From positions 3,495-67,494 of the forward strand of contig CAOKNI010000003.1 in NCBI GenBank assembly GCA_948470005.1: 64,000 bases of DNA, given 5' to 3'. This DNA comes from an uncultured Mycoplasmatota bacterium. GTDB lineage: Bacteria; Bacillota_I; Bacilli_A; RF39; UBA660. The translations under genes were made by a program, and so were the position numbers. Position 1 is the first letter of the stretch; each line of letters opens with the position of its first letter. The notes below the pieces were generated by a model. That model was not told the DNA's origin, searched no databases, and saw nothing but the letters and a program-made list of their open reading frames with translations. This document shows positions 35,912-45,097 of the stretch, one piece after another.

Positions 35912-37207
35912 TTATTTTTGCAAATACTCGGGAAAAGCTATAACACTTGGATTACTTCTAGTGCGAGAAATTCCCTTTTTTAAGCGGCCTTCTGCATCAT
36001 TTATAGCGCTCGGATATAATAAGCTACACATATTTAACGCTTCCACAAAATCATCGATGCTACATTTCTCATGATCTCTTTTATAAGAAATTGCAAAAGC
36101 ATCGCCTATAATATCTAAAATAAGTCGCGGATTATACTCTTCCATATCGTATTTGCGGTGATAAGATGCTTCAATAATAACATCTAAATTGACATCACTA
36201 GCTAAACATCTTTTATATTTTTTCTCAAAATAAGGCAGTGTTGCTAATATAATTCTTTTTAAATTAGCTCTATCAGGTTCCTTAACTGGTATTACCGCAA
36301 AACGACTTTTAAACGCTGCATCATCTTTAAAATATTTATGAAATTCCAAATCTGTTGTTGCACCAATTATTGTAATTTCGCCTCTAGCTAAGTATGGTTT
36401 TAAAGTATTAGCTAAATCTAATTTTTGCCCTTCCGCTGTGCCTGCTCCAAGCATCGTATGCATCTCATCAAAAAATAAAATTACATCTGTTTTTTTCTGT
36501 GCTTCATCTATTATTTGTTTAACTTTCTCTTCAAAAGTTCCGCGGTATTGTGTTCCGGCTTCTAAACTATTAACATACATCTCGATAATTGTTTTCTTTT
36601 TGATATCCTCACTTACTTCACCTTTTTGAATCAAATAAGAAAGTCCCTCAACCAGTGCTGATTTTCCTACTCCATGAGGTCCCGTATAAAGTATTGATTT
36701 ATTTTGGAGTAATTTAATTTCTGTTCTAAATAATTCCTCTTCTCTTGTTACTGCTGGAAAATAAGGATATTCTTGCTCTGTTAAATTTCTTCCATATTTC
36801 ATAATAGTTGGAAAATTCTCTTTACTAGAATCTACACTTTCACTTCTTCGCCTTTCTGCTACGGCATTTCTCTGAGCTGTAAGAATTGCCTTTTTCGCTT
36901 TATTTTTAACATTTTCACTAGTTATAGCATAAAACTTTTTACTTTTATCACTAAAAAAAGCATATAATGGAAATGAACGATAACTTTTAACCTGCTGATT
37001 CAAATCATCATTTAAAAATTCTAAACTAACAGCACAAGGGCAAGCGATACCTCCTAAATAAGGCTGAAAATACAAATATTTCTTACCCATATTATCATTA
37101 AAATTCTCACCATATTGATCCATAGACCCCTCAATTAATTTATTAAATCTATAAACATATTTCTTCTCTGATGGAATATAAGCCGCATCTGTAGATACTG
37201 CAAACAT
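35912..37207 (-). CDS. single-ring Clp-like AAA+ ATPase with unknown N-terminal domain
   Basis: 431 residues. About 1-150 is a novel N-terminal region with no ClpN repeats; then a AAA+ domain of ClpA/B D1 type: Walker A GPHGVGKSA (near 176), RGTFEEKVKQII, Walker B VILFFDEMHTMLGAG, sensor FKSRFAVI. There is no second AAA domain and no ClpP-binding loop was identified. It may be a dedicated unfoldase or remodelling factor; partner unknown. Divergent from 37289-37657. Confidence 0.8.
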   Translation of the reverse strand: MFAVSTDAAYIPSEKKYVYRFNKLIEGSMDQYGENFNDNMGKKYLYFQPYLGGIACPCAVSLEFLNDDLNQQVKSYRSFPLYAFFSDKSKKFYAITSENVKNKAKKAILTAQRNAVAERRRSESVDSSKENFPTIMKYGRNLTEQEYPYFPAVTREEELFRTEIKLLQNKSILYTGPHGVGKSALVEGLSYLIQKGEVSEDIKKKTIIEMYVNSLEAGTQYRGTFEEKVKQIIDEAQKKTDVILFFDEMHTMLGAGTAEGQKLDLANTLKPYLARGEITIIGATTDLEFHKYFKDDAAFKSRFAVIPVKEPDRANLKRIILATLPYFEKKYKRCLASDVNLDVIIEASYHRKYDMEEYNPRLILDIIGDAFAISYKRDHEKCSIDDFVEALNMCSLLYPSAINDAEGRLKKGISRTRSNPSVIAFPEYLQK

Positions 37208-37288
37208 AGATTATCACCTTCATGTCTTACTATCTTAGCATTATTTTTTTAATTTTACAATAATATTGTTATAGAAAGGGGGGATTAC

Positions 37289-37657
37289 ATGAATAATATG
37301 AATATCCATGGGTTCCCTCCAAATTTTGACCCCCAAACTTTTGCTTTTTTAGCAGTCCTTATCGGTTCTGCTTGCGTAGGAGACTATTCTGTCAATGAGC
37401 AAAATAGTTTTGGCAATTGGCTTATTTTAGTCGGTCAATTTGTTTTAACCACCGCGGCCCAACAACAATTAATAGAGTCAAGACTAGAGTCTAACAATAT
37501 TAATATCAATAGCAAAGAACATAAAAGTGGTGGAAGTTATTATGCTAATGGAAGTAAAAGTAATCAAACTCAGCGTACTGAAGTAGACTTTCTACTTGAT
37601 GCTGTTCAAAAATTAGAACGAGAACTAAATAATCTTAAAAACAATTCTCAAAAATAA
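37289..37657 (+). CDS. small conserved protein, function unknown
   Basis: 122 residues. FDPQTFAFLAVLIG...GDYSVNEQNSFGNWLILVGQ is a pattern I associate with small uncharacterised clostridial proteins: two amphipathic or membrane helices, then a Gln-rich stretch, then a polar Ser/Asn linker and a C-terminal coiled coil (residues 100-120). RBS AAGGGGGG. Separated from the AAA+ gene by an 81-bp divergent promoter region. Confidence 0.6.
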   Translation: MNNMNIHGFPPNFDPQTFAFLAVLIGSACVGDYSVNEQNSFGNWLILVGQFVLTTAAQQQLIESRLESNNININSKEHKSGGSYYANGSKSNQTQRTEVDFLLDAVQKLERELNNLKNNSQK

Positions 37658-37669
37658 AAAAGCTATTTT

Positions 37670-37840
37670 CTAGCCCTTTTTATGACAATTTGATTTTTTA
37701 ATAATCTTGTCTTCATTATAATACTCTTTTGGTTTTAATCCCATATTATAACCATATTCGTTTAACAAACCATATTTTAAATAATCAATTTTTTTATCAG
37801 TTTCAAAATATCCTTGATAATAAAGATTTACTTCTCTCAT
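37670..37840 (-). CDS. 56-aa uncharacterised protein
   Basis: 56 codons from an ATG with RBS AGGTGATG. Soluble, Tyr- and Lys-rich (MREVNLYYQGYFETDKK), ending SNCHKKG. It begins 39 nt after the PBP gene and may share its transcript. No family recognised; called on RBS, codon use and absence of alternative ORFs. Confidence 0.5.
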   Translation of the reverse strand: MREVNLYYQGYFETDKKIDYLKYGLLNEYGYNMGLKPKEYYNEDKIIKKSNCHKKG

Positions 37841-37879
37841 AGCATCACCTGCTATTATTATGCTTTAATTCTTATTATT

Positions 37880-39979
37880 TTATTCAGCTTTCAATGTTAC
37901 TTCCAATGTTTTTGAAAGATTTATTTTGGTGTTTACTTTAAAATTAAAGCTATCCACTACTCCAAAACCTTCAAACTTAACTTTAAGACCTAATAAATTA
38001 CAAAAATTTAAAACTTCACTACTACTCCATCCCTTTATATCTATCATTGTATAGTTTTTATCCGCGGTAAGTAAAAATACTTTACTCCCCTTTAATACTT
38101 CTGTCTTTTGAAGAGGGAATTGATTTATAACATTCTTCCCATTTCCTATTACTATAGGGACTAATTCTGCATTTTTTAAAGCTTCCTTACTAGTTTCTAC
38201 ATCTTCGCTTAGATAATTATTTAAATTTACGATTTTTGAATTAGGTTTTACCTCGTCCGCATTCATAATATTTGCATAATTAGCAATACTTTCCACGGCT
38301 TTAGTCACAACACGTGCCAGTGCACTAGCTCCTCCATCAATTTGTTTTACGGAAGCATAAATAATGTACTCCGGATTTTCATAAGGAAATACACCAGCAA
38401 AGCTTCGGATATAATTTATATTTCCTGTTAAATAACCACCATTTGGACTAGCAATCTCACCAGTTCCAGTTTTGCCTGCTAAAGTTACATTTTTAGTTTT
38501 CCATATCTCACTCGTACCATTATATACTACATCATACATTAACTTATTTATCTTTTTTATAGACTCTGAAGAAACCTTTTTTCCGAGCTCCTCTCTTTTA
38601 CCCTCATATGTAACATTTCCGTTCGCATCAACAATTTTATCCACTATAAAAGGTTTTAGCATAACACCATCATTTGTTAACACACTAAGAGCCTGCAAAG
38701 TTTGAATTGGTGTTGTTGTAATACCTTGCCCAAAAGATGCACTAGCAAGTTCTGATTCATAAGTAAGCCTAATAATACCGCTTTCTTCTCCTGGTAACTC
38801 AAGGCCTGTTTTCTTTCCAAAACCTAACGACTCATAAAATTCTCGTAACTTCACATTACCAAGTTTTAATGCTAAATTAGTAGCTCCAACATTTGAGGAA
38901 TAAGCAAAACCGGTATCATAGCTAATTTTACCCCAACCTTTATTATTAAAGTCTTTAATCGTTGCCCCTTTAATTTTAATACTTCCCGACATAAACTCTT
39001 CTTTACCATCATATATGCCATTTTCCATGGCTGCGAGCCACGAAAAAATTTTCATTGTACTACCAGGTTCATAGGTATATCCAACTAAAGGATTAACATA
39101 ATTTTCAAGCCCATCTAAAGTATTAGGATTAAAATTAGGGCTAGTTGCACTTCCCACGATTGCTCCAGTTTTTGCATTCATCACTGTAAAAGTAAACCAA
39201 TCAAACTCATTATTTTCTTCTAAAGTATGAACAGCATCTTCTAGAATAAGCTGTATTTGAGTATCGAGAGTTAGATATATATCACTACCACTAGTAGACT
39301 CTGTCGTATAAGCCTCTCCCATTTGATATCCTACCGCGGATACTTGATAAATAGATTCACCATTAGTTCCCTTTAAAATGTCATTATAATATCCTTCAAC
39401 ACCCATTTCACCAACAATTTCTCCATCATCTCGGGCTTTTGCATACCCCACAATATAAGAGGCCATTTTTGATTTTTTATAATATCTTTTACTACCACTT
39501 ATAAAATCAATACCAGGTAAATCCAAGGCTTCAATTAAAACCTTTTGATGTTCCGATAAATTTTTCCCTGCAACCCCAAATTCCACTTGATAAGCATTCT
39601 CCGTTTTAAGACGACTTAAAATATAGTCTTTTGAAACTCCTAAAATGCTTGCTAAAGATGCAGCCGTTCGTTCTTTATCTACCACATGTTCAGGATTTTT
39701 AGGATCTGTCGTGCGAGACTCACTAAGATAAGCAATAAGTGTATAAGAATTAACATTCTGAGCAATTATTTCGCCATTTACATCATATATATTACCTCGT
39801 GAAGCATAAAGTGTTTTTTTTACCGTATTTCGGTTTTTAGCAAACTCCGTTAAATTAATCCCATCAACATCATGACTAACTGCCACATAAAAAAGTTTAA
39901 TAATAGCAATTAAAAAAGAGAAACAAAAGCAAATAGTAAAAAATCTACTAATTTTAACTCTTACACTTTTATTTCTCAT
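37880..39979 (-). CDS. penicillin-binding protein 2B/FtsI-like transpeptidase with PASTA domain
   Basis: 699 residues. N-terminal membrane helix (about 11-33), dimerisation domain, then transpeptidase motifs: STMK (in PGSTMKIFSW), SSN (YSSNVGATN) and KTGT (LAGKTGTGEI). A C-terminal PASTA domain is suggested by 605-660 (VPIVIGN...IDIKGWSSSEVL). Division-specific septal transpeptidase by position after rsmH and ftsL. The usual mraY and mur genes do not follow. Confidence 0.93.
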   Translation of the reverse strand: MRNKSVRVKISRFFTICFCFSFLIAIIKLFYVAVSHDVDGINLTEFAKNRNTVKKTLYASRGNIYDVNGEIIAQNVNSYTLIAYLSESRTTDPKNPEHVVDKERTAASLASILGVSKDYILSRLKTENAYQVEFGVAGKNLSEHQKVLIEALDLPGIDFISGSKRYYKKSKMASYIVGYAKARDDGEIVGEMGVEGYYNDILKGTNGESIYQVSAVGYQMGEAYTTESTSGSDIYLTLDTQIQLILEDAVHTLEENNEFDWFTFTVMNAKTGAIVGSATSPNFNPNTLDGLENYVNPLVGYTYEPGSTMKIFSWLAAMENGIYDGKEEFMSGSIKIKGATIKDFNNKGWGKISYDTGFAYSSNVGATNLALKLGNVKLREFYESLGFGKKTGLELPGEESGIIRLTYESELASASFGQGITTTPIQTLQALSVLTNDGVMLKPFIVDKIVDANGNVTYEGKREELGKKVSSESIKKINKLMYDVVYNGTSEIWKTKNVTLAGKTGTGEIASPNGGYLTGNINYIRSFAGVFPYENPEYIIYASVKQIDGGASALARVVTKAVESIANYANIMNADEVKPNSKIVNLNNYLSEDVETSKEALKNAELVPIVIGNGKNVINQFPLQKTEVLKGSKVFLLTADKNYTMIDIKGWSSSEVLNFCNLLGLKVKFEGFGVVDSFNFKVNTKINLSKTLEVTLKAE

Positions 39980-39993
39980 GCATCTCTTCTCCT

Positions 39994-40293
39994 TTAGTCT
40001 CTAATATTCTTGATATTACTATTATTATAAGACAATCCTGACTCACTTGCAATAGCTTGAATATTATCAATTGAAGCTAATTCGTCTATTTGCATCCCTA
40101 AGGCCTCATTTGTATCATTTTGTTTTTCAATTTTTAATTTTATTTTTTCTAATTTAATATCCGTTTCTGATAAAAGTGCTTTTGTGTAAACCCAAGAAAA
40201 AGGTAAAACAATAGCTCCCATTAAAACTACTAAAAAGGCCATAAACTTTTCTCCTTTTAATAATTTAACTCTTTTAACTTTCTTTGTTCTCAT
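39994..40293 (-). CDS. ftsL: FtsL/DivIC-like cell division protein
   Basis: 99 residues: basic N-terminus, one membrane helix (18-37), coiled coil (42-75) and a short tail with IQAIASESGL. Sequence is diverged, but topology, size and location between rsmH and the PBP are those of FtsL. Confidence 0.75.
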   Translation of the reverse strand: MRTKKVKRVKLLKGEKFMAFLVVLMGAIVLPFSWVYTKALLSETDIKLEKIKLKIEKQNDTNEALGMQIDELASIDNIQAIASESGLSYNNSNIKNIRD

Positions 40294-40295
40294 AA

Positions 40296-41225
40296 TTATA
40301 CCCTTTCTATTACTCTTAATTTTGCACTCTTACTTCTACTATTTATCTTTATTTCGGACTCACTTGGTACTATTGGTTTTTTATTTACAAGTTTTATCAA
40401 TGGTTTATATTCTAAAGGAATTTCTTCATCTCTTAACCCTTTAAAAACTTCATTTACTTCACTATATTTTTTAAAAATATTTTTAACTATTCTATCTTCT
40501 AAAGAATGGAAAGTTATAACACATATTCTTCCGCCTTTTTTAAGCCTTTTTATAGCCGCAGGTAAAGCTATTTCAATTGCCTCTAACTCTGCATTTACTT
40601 CAATCCGAAGTGCCTGAAATATAACTCGTTCTGGATGCTTCTTATAAAAATAATTAGCTCCCACACTATTTTTAATAATTTCTACTAACTCTAGTGTTCT
40701 TGTTATTTCTCTAATACTTCTTCTGTTAACAATTTCCTTTGCAATTACTCTACTTCTTGGCTCTTCACCATATTTAAAAAATATTTCGGCTAGCTTTTCT
40801 TCAGAATAGTTATTAACTATATCTTTAGCTTGTATCTTACTTGTCCTATCCATTCGCATATCAAGCTCAGCATCACTCATAAAACTAAATCCCCTAGCTG
40901 CATCATCAATTTCAGGACTAGATAATCCTAGGTCAAATAAGAAGCCATCTACAAGAGATACCTTAACTTTTTCAAGACATTCATCTAAATTTTTAAAATT
41001 ATCATGAATTATCTCAAAATTCTTCCCTATCTCAAGTAATAATTGATGCGAATAGCTAATAGCTTCACTATCCGCATCAAAGGCGAATAATTTCCCTTTT
41101 TTTATTCTTTTTAAAATTTCGCTACTATGACCTGCATAACCTAGTGTGGCATCTACATAAATACCGGTCTCTTTAATATTTAAATACTCTATTGCAATAT
41201 CTCGCATTACACTATAATGCTTCAT
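40296..41225 (-). CDS. rsmH: 16S rRNA (cytosine(1402)-N(4))-methyltransferase
   Basis: 309 residues. SAM-binding DATLGYAGHS near residue 25, FDLGLSSPEID, the FQALRIEVN segment and ITFHSLEDRIVKN are hallmark RsmH (MraW) motifs. Makes m4C1402 with RsmI. Overlaps mraZ by 4 nt at its start. Confidence 0.96.
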   Translation of the reverse strand: MKHYSVMRDIAIEYLNIKETGIYVDATLGYAGHSSEILKRIKKGKLFAFDADSEAISYSHQLLLEIGKNFEIIHDNFKNLDECLEKVKVSLVDGFLFDLGLSSPEIDDAARGFSFMSDAELDMRMDRTSKIQAKDIVNNYSEEKLAEIFFKYGEEPRSRVIAKEIVNRRSIREITRTLELVEIIKNSVGANYFYKKHPERVIFQALRIEVNAELEAIEIALPAAIKRLKKGGRICVITFHSLEDRIVKNIFKKYSEVNEVFKGLRDEEIPLEYKPLIKLVNKKPIVPSESEIKINSRSKSAKLRVIERV

Positions 41226-41653
41226 TCTTCACCATTAAATAAATGCTCTGCTACACTCTCTAAAGCATCGCTATATTCTAAGTTGAAATTATCCCAATTT
41301 TCTTTAGACCAAACTTCAACTCTATCATTAGCACCAATAATCACACATTCATGATTAAGATTTGCATAATCCGCTTGTGTAGACGTCACATTTATTCTTC
41401 CTTGACGGTCTAAATTGCAATTCGCAGCGGCAGAAAAGAACGACCTTACAAATGTTCTGGCATCTTTTTTTGTAAAAGGAAGACTTGCTAGCTTTTCAAC
41501 AATTTTTTGCCACTCAGCTTGCGTATAAATATATAAGCATTTTTCTAAGCCTCTTGTTACAATAAAAGATTCTCCAAGACTACTCCGAAAGTTTGACGGA
41601 ATAACAAGTCTATTCTTATCATCTATATTATGATGATACTCGCCCATGAACAT
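41222..41653 (-). CDS. mraZ: transcriptional regulator MraZ
   Basis: 143 residues from the ATG at 41653 (RBS GTGGGGGAT); the upstream in-frame extension lacks family similarity. Two MraZ/AbrB-like repeats, with the motif pattern D-x-K/R-G-R at DDKNRLVIPSNFR and DRQGRINV. First gene of the division cluster, and by family it regulates that cluster itself through repeats upstream. Confidence 0.95.
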   Translation of the reverse strand: MFMGEYHHNIDDKNRLVIPSNFRSSLGESFIVTRGLEKCLYIYTQAEWQKIVEKLASLPFTKKDARTFVRSFFSAAANCNLDRQGRINVTSTQADYANLNHECVIIGANDRVEVWSKENWDNFNLEYSDALESVAEHLFNGEE

Positions 41654-41785
41654 TTTAATCCCCCACTTTCTACCACAATGTACCACTGCTTACCATTATG
41701 ATACCAAATTGCCCCCTTTTTGTAAAGAAGGAAGTGTTCGCTTTAACCTCAAATAAGCATATTTTACACTAAATTGACAAACAAA

Positions 41786-41815
41786 AAACAGGTCCAAATT
41801 TCTTTCCTGTTTCTT
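41786..41815 (-). terminator. terminator between 41831 pseudogene and mraZ
   Basis: AACAGG / CCTGTT inverted repeat followed by TTTTTG on the minus strand. Confidence 0.55.
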
Positions 41816-41830
41816 TATTTTAAAAATATC

Positions 41831-42502
41831 TTAACGTCTTAATTCGTCTTTTACTTTTTTAGCATCTTCTGGTGTTATACTTTGGGCAAAAGCTAGTACT
41901 TTACTCATTTCTTCAAGAGTTGCTTTACCCCAGTCAAAATTAGTAATCAATCCTTGTAACTTCATAAAGCTTCTAACATCATAATAACTCATTACAGAGG
42001 TGAATTCTACATTTGCAACTACACCAAATCTTTCTATAGTCCTCCCAGGTTCATAAACATGAACATCTATAAGTACAGGTCTTATTCTAGCTCCTGTGAA
42101 ATCATAATCTTTATAAAAGTTACGCACACCACCAATATTCTCAGAATCTATTCCCGAATATTTCTGTATTCTATATCTAAAATAAGAACTTTTATATTCT
42201 TTTTCTTTCATTTTATATAAGCCTATACTACCATCAACTAGTACACACATATACATCCCAAATATCAAAAGTTTTTTCTGTTTCTTGAGTTGGCAAAGAA
42301 CTTGACTCATATATAACTGCTGACATAGGTTCTGCCACTGCTGCTTCCGAATGAATTTCAGAACTTAAAGTTAGCTTTTCTCCATATCCATCATATTCAT
42401 TAATTCAACCATATCTTCTAAACATTATTTCATACTAAGATATATTGCTCGTTTTTTATCCGTAGCTTGCGGAATTTTTTCTAATTCTTCACTGCTTATC
42501 AT
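41831..42502 (-). pseudogene. broken protein of unknown function
   Basis: Begins at 42502 (MISSEELEKIPQATDKK; RBS GGAGGG) and meets TAA after 26 codons. Then follow CLEDMVELMNMM, a shift into EYDGYGEKLTLSSEIHSEAAV, and a last shift into DGSIGLYKMKEKEYKSS, which stays open to 41831. One stop and two frameshifts. The C-terminal 150 residues include two beta-rich segments (IDVHVYEPGRTIERFGVVANV). Family not recognised. Confidence 0.6.
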
Positions 42503-42689
42503 CAAAATCCCTCCAATAAAAACAATTAATGCTATTGTATCAAAAAAAGAAAAAAAACAACCAATAATCAGCTAAAACCAGTATCCCTAAGAAAAAACAA
42601 AACCTAATTTCTATCCCTAATAAAACAATTCTTTTAAAGTTTTAGGAATAGAAAAAATTATATAACCAGAAAAAAAGAGGCTAAACCTC

Positions 42690-42821
42690 TTAATAATATA
42701 GTATTCCGCCAAGAATTATTGCTAGTAAAATATATAAGACAATTATTAAAAATGCACTATTTTGAAGGCCAAAACCGCAATTGTTGTTATTGTGATTATT
42801 GGCTGGTTTACAACATCCCAT
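42690..42821 (-). CDS. YjcZ-like small spore-associated membrane peptide
   Basis: 43 residues: Cys/Asn-rich head MGCCKPANNHNNNNCGFG, then a single hydrophobic helix ending GGILYY. Head-plus-helix design and Cys/Gly/Asn bias are those of the YjcZ family of small sporulation peptides. RBS AGAGGAGG just ahead of the ATG at 42821. No terminator seen between it and the related gene upstream. Confidence 0.6.
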   Translation of the reverse strand: MGCCKPANNHNNNNCGFGLQNSAFLIIVLYILLAIILGGILYY

Positions 42822-42851
42822 ATGGCACCTCCTCTGAAATTTAGAAAAAGA

Positions 42852-42944
42852 CTAAATGAACGCTCCTACTATAATAATAAGTAAGATAAATAGTACTAAA
42901 ATCATCGCAGCACTAAATCCATTTCCGCATCCGCAATTATTCAT
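42852..42944 (-). CDS. YjcZ-family sporulation peptide
   Basis: 30 residues: MNNCGCGNGFSAAM followed by LVLFILLIIIVGAF, an excellent match to the YjcZ pattern (FxLIVVLFILLIIVG). RBS AAGGAGG. Family members are small membrane peptides of unknown function produced during sporulation in Bacilli and Clostridia. Confidence 0.75.
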   Translation of the reverse strand: MNNCGCGNGFSAAMILVLFILLIIIVGAFI

Positions 42945-43045
42945 AATTCATTCCTCCTTTATTTGTCTTTTCACTTATATATTACGTAAAAATTAAACTT
43001 TGGTGCTGGGCTAGTTGCTTAAAGATTTTAAATTTCTTAAAACCC

Positions 43046-43074
43046 TTGTAAATTTATTAACTTATTGCTATAAT
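43046..43074 (+). promoter_or_regulatory. promoter of prsA-like gene
   Basis: TTGTAA (43046-43051), 17-bp spacer, TATAAT (43069-43074) with an extended -10 TG at 43066. It leaves a leader of only about 20 nt to the TTG start. Confidence 0.7.
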
Positions 43075-43097
43075 TAAACTATTAGGAGGAAAATAAA

Positions 43098-44120
43098 TTG
43101 AAGAAAAAAATTTTTATTATTGGATTATCAGCTTTTTTACTATGCGGATGTGGTAAAATACCTAAATTATCTAATGGCGATGATGCCATTGTAACATTCA
43201 AAGACGACAAAAAAATAAGTGTTAACGAATTTTACACTCAAATCAAAGATACTTACGGTCTATCAACATTAATAAATATGATTGATAAGTACATTTATGA
43301 GGCTGAGTTTAGCGATAAAGTTAAAGATGCTAAAACATATTCAGAAGCCAGCCTTAAGCAATTAATAAACTATTATGGTAGTGAGAGTGATGCATTAAAA
43401 ATGCTCCAATCATATTATAACTATCAAACATTTGATGCTTATAAGAATGCTACCTACATTAATTACTTACAAAGTGAAGCTATTGAAGCTTATGTTAAAG
43501 GTAAAATTACGGAAGAAGAACTAAAAAAATATTATGAAGAAAGTGTTTATCCCGAAATGACTATCTCTCATATTCTTATTACTCCTAAAGTAACAGAAGA
43601 TATGGATGATAAAACTAAAGAAAAAGCCGAAAAAGAAGCCAAAGACAAAGTAACTAAAATCATTAAAGAATTAAATGATGCTAAAAATAAAAAAGAAGAC
43701 ATTACGAAAAAATTTGAAAGTTTAGCTAAAACTAATTCTGAAGATGATAGCACTAAGAATAAGGGTGGTTCACTTGGGGAAATTAATATTGGTTCTTTAG
43801 ATAGCAAATATGACGAATTAGTAAAAAAAGCTGCTTCTCTAAAAGATGGTGAATATAGTACTGAAGTTATCACTACCGAACTTGGTTATCATGTTATTTT
43901 AAAAACCAAAACTGGTGAGAAAAAAAGTTATGACGATTCTCTTGACTCTATGAAAGATGCAATTACTAATCAAAAATTAAGCGCTGATAATTCCAATACT
44001 TTAATGGTTGAAGCTATTAAATCATATCGTAAAAAATATGAAATGGATATTATTGATAGCGAAGTTGATAGCCAGTATGGTCGTTACATGAATAGTTTAA
44101 TTAATAATAGTAATGAATAA
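43098..44120 (+). CDS. prsA: PrsA-like foldase lipoprotein (peptidyl-prolyl isomerase)
   Basis: 340 residues, starting at TTG (43098) after AGGAGGAAAATAAA. Lipobox FLLCGC, helical chaperone arm, then a parvulin domain from about 155 (MTISHILITPKV, GGSLGEINIGS, ELGYHVILKT). Folds exported proteins at the membrane surface. Only a few plus-strand genes are found in this part of the window. A terminator follows immediately. Confidence 0.92.
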   Translation: MKKKIFIIGLSAFLLCGCGKIPKLSNGDDAIVTFKDDKKISVNEFYTQIKDTYGLSTLINMIDKYIYEAEFSDKVKDAKTYSEASLKQLINYYGSESDALKMLQSYYNYQTFDAYKNATYINYLQSEAIEAYVKGKITEEELKKYYEESVYPEMTISHILITPKVTEDMDDKTKEKAEKEAKDKVTKIIKELNDAKNKKEDITKKFESLAKTNSEDDSTKNKGGSLGEINIGSLDSKYDELVKKAASLKDGEYSTEVITTELGYHVILKTKTGEKKSYDDSLDSMKDAITNQKLSADNSNTLMVEAIKSYRKKYEMDIIDSEVDSQYGRYMNSLINNSNE

Positions 44121-44144
44121 AAGTTCCCAAGTGGGAACTTTTTT
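44121..44144 (+). terminator. terminator of prsA
   Basis: AAGTTCCC-AAGT-GGGAACTT followed by TTTT. The inverted repeat may also terminate the convergent gene at 44143-45051. Confidence 0.85.
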
Positions 44145-45051
44145 ATTTGACTTTTTTCCTTTTCAAAGTAAAAGGCATTTCATTTACTACACTAAAATCA
44201 TTAATTAAAACCTGTGTAAGTAACCCTTCTGCAAAATACCCTTTTTTAAAGTTTACTTGAAGTCTTAGTAAATAAAACTTATCATTGCCATCAAAATCAA
44301 CTAATGCTGAAGGCTGAACATAAAGAAATCCATTTCTATTATAATAATTCATAATATGCGTATGCCCTTTAATTAAAATACTATCTCGAACTGCTGGTAT
44401 GTCAGTTATATGAATAGGATGAAACATTGTTATTCCACTATTTCTAACTACTACTCTCCCTCTTTCAAAACTTATAGGCACAATATCTGTGCGATAAATC
44501 TTTAAAACATTAGCAATATTTTGTCGACATTTACTTAATGCATAATAATCATGATTACCAAGTATTAAAAAATTTATAATACTACTATCATATGGATAAC
44601 TATTTATTGCTGTTTCTATTTGTTCGGCTTGTCTTACTTGTAAATCTCTAAAACCTTTGCCTACTACCCCGTCAATAAAGTCACCGCCGTTAAGAATTAT
44701 ATGTATTCCTTCGCGTGCACAATATTCATATACTCTATTTAAAATATCAATACGTTCAAATTGACTACCTAAATGAACATCCGAAATTATTACGGCTTCA
44801 AAACAATTATTATCACTTTTATTGGTAATTATATTTCCATCTCTATCTTGAGTATATTTTAAATCTTTATCTATTGTAAATTTGATATCACCATTATTAT
44901 AATACTCTGGTTTAAAACTAAACCCACTATCTACCAAAGTTCTAAGCCTATTCTGAAAACACGCAAAATCAATATTTAAAACATTTAAGATTTCTGCAAC
45001 GCTCCATCTAGCTAAAATACATTCTATTATCTTTAAATCCAATTCACTCAA
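44143..45051 (-). CDS. HTH plus calcineurin-like phosphoesterase, paralogue 2
   Basis: 302 residues. Residues 1-65 look like a helix-turn-helix (SVAEILNVLNIDFACFQNRLRTLVDSGF), and about 85-290 is a calcineurin-like phosphoesterase: DVHLGS, LNGGDFID, LGNHDYY, GHTHI. All metal ligands of the superfamily are present. Paralogue of the next gene upstream. The HTH suggests action on or regulation by nucleic acid; substrate unknown. Confidence 0.85.
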   Translation of the reverse strand: MSELDLKIIECILARWSVAEILNVLNIDFACFQNRLRTLVDSGFSFKPEYYNNGDIKFTIDKDLKYTQDRDGNIITNKSDNNCFEAVIISDVHLGSQFERIDILNRVYEYCAREGIHIILNGGDFIDGVVGKGFRDLQVRQAEQIETAINSYPYDSSIINFLILGNHDYYALSKCRQNIANVLKIYRTDIVPISFERGRVVVRNSGITMFHPIHITDIPAVRDSILIKGHTHIMNYYNRNGFLYVQPSALVDFDGNDKFYLLRLQVNFKKGYFAEGLLTQVLINDFSVVNEMPFTLKRKKVK

Positions 45052-45097
45052 AACAAACCACCCGAATTGCCAATTAGTATATCAAAAATATTTAAAT

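Noticed and set aside
43568..43873. ORF on the minus strand inside prsA
   Set aside because: Ser/Leu-rich shadow of the lysine-rich coding strand with no RBS.
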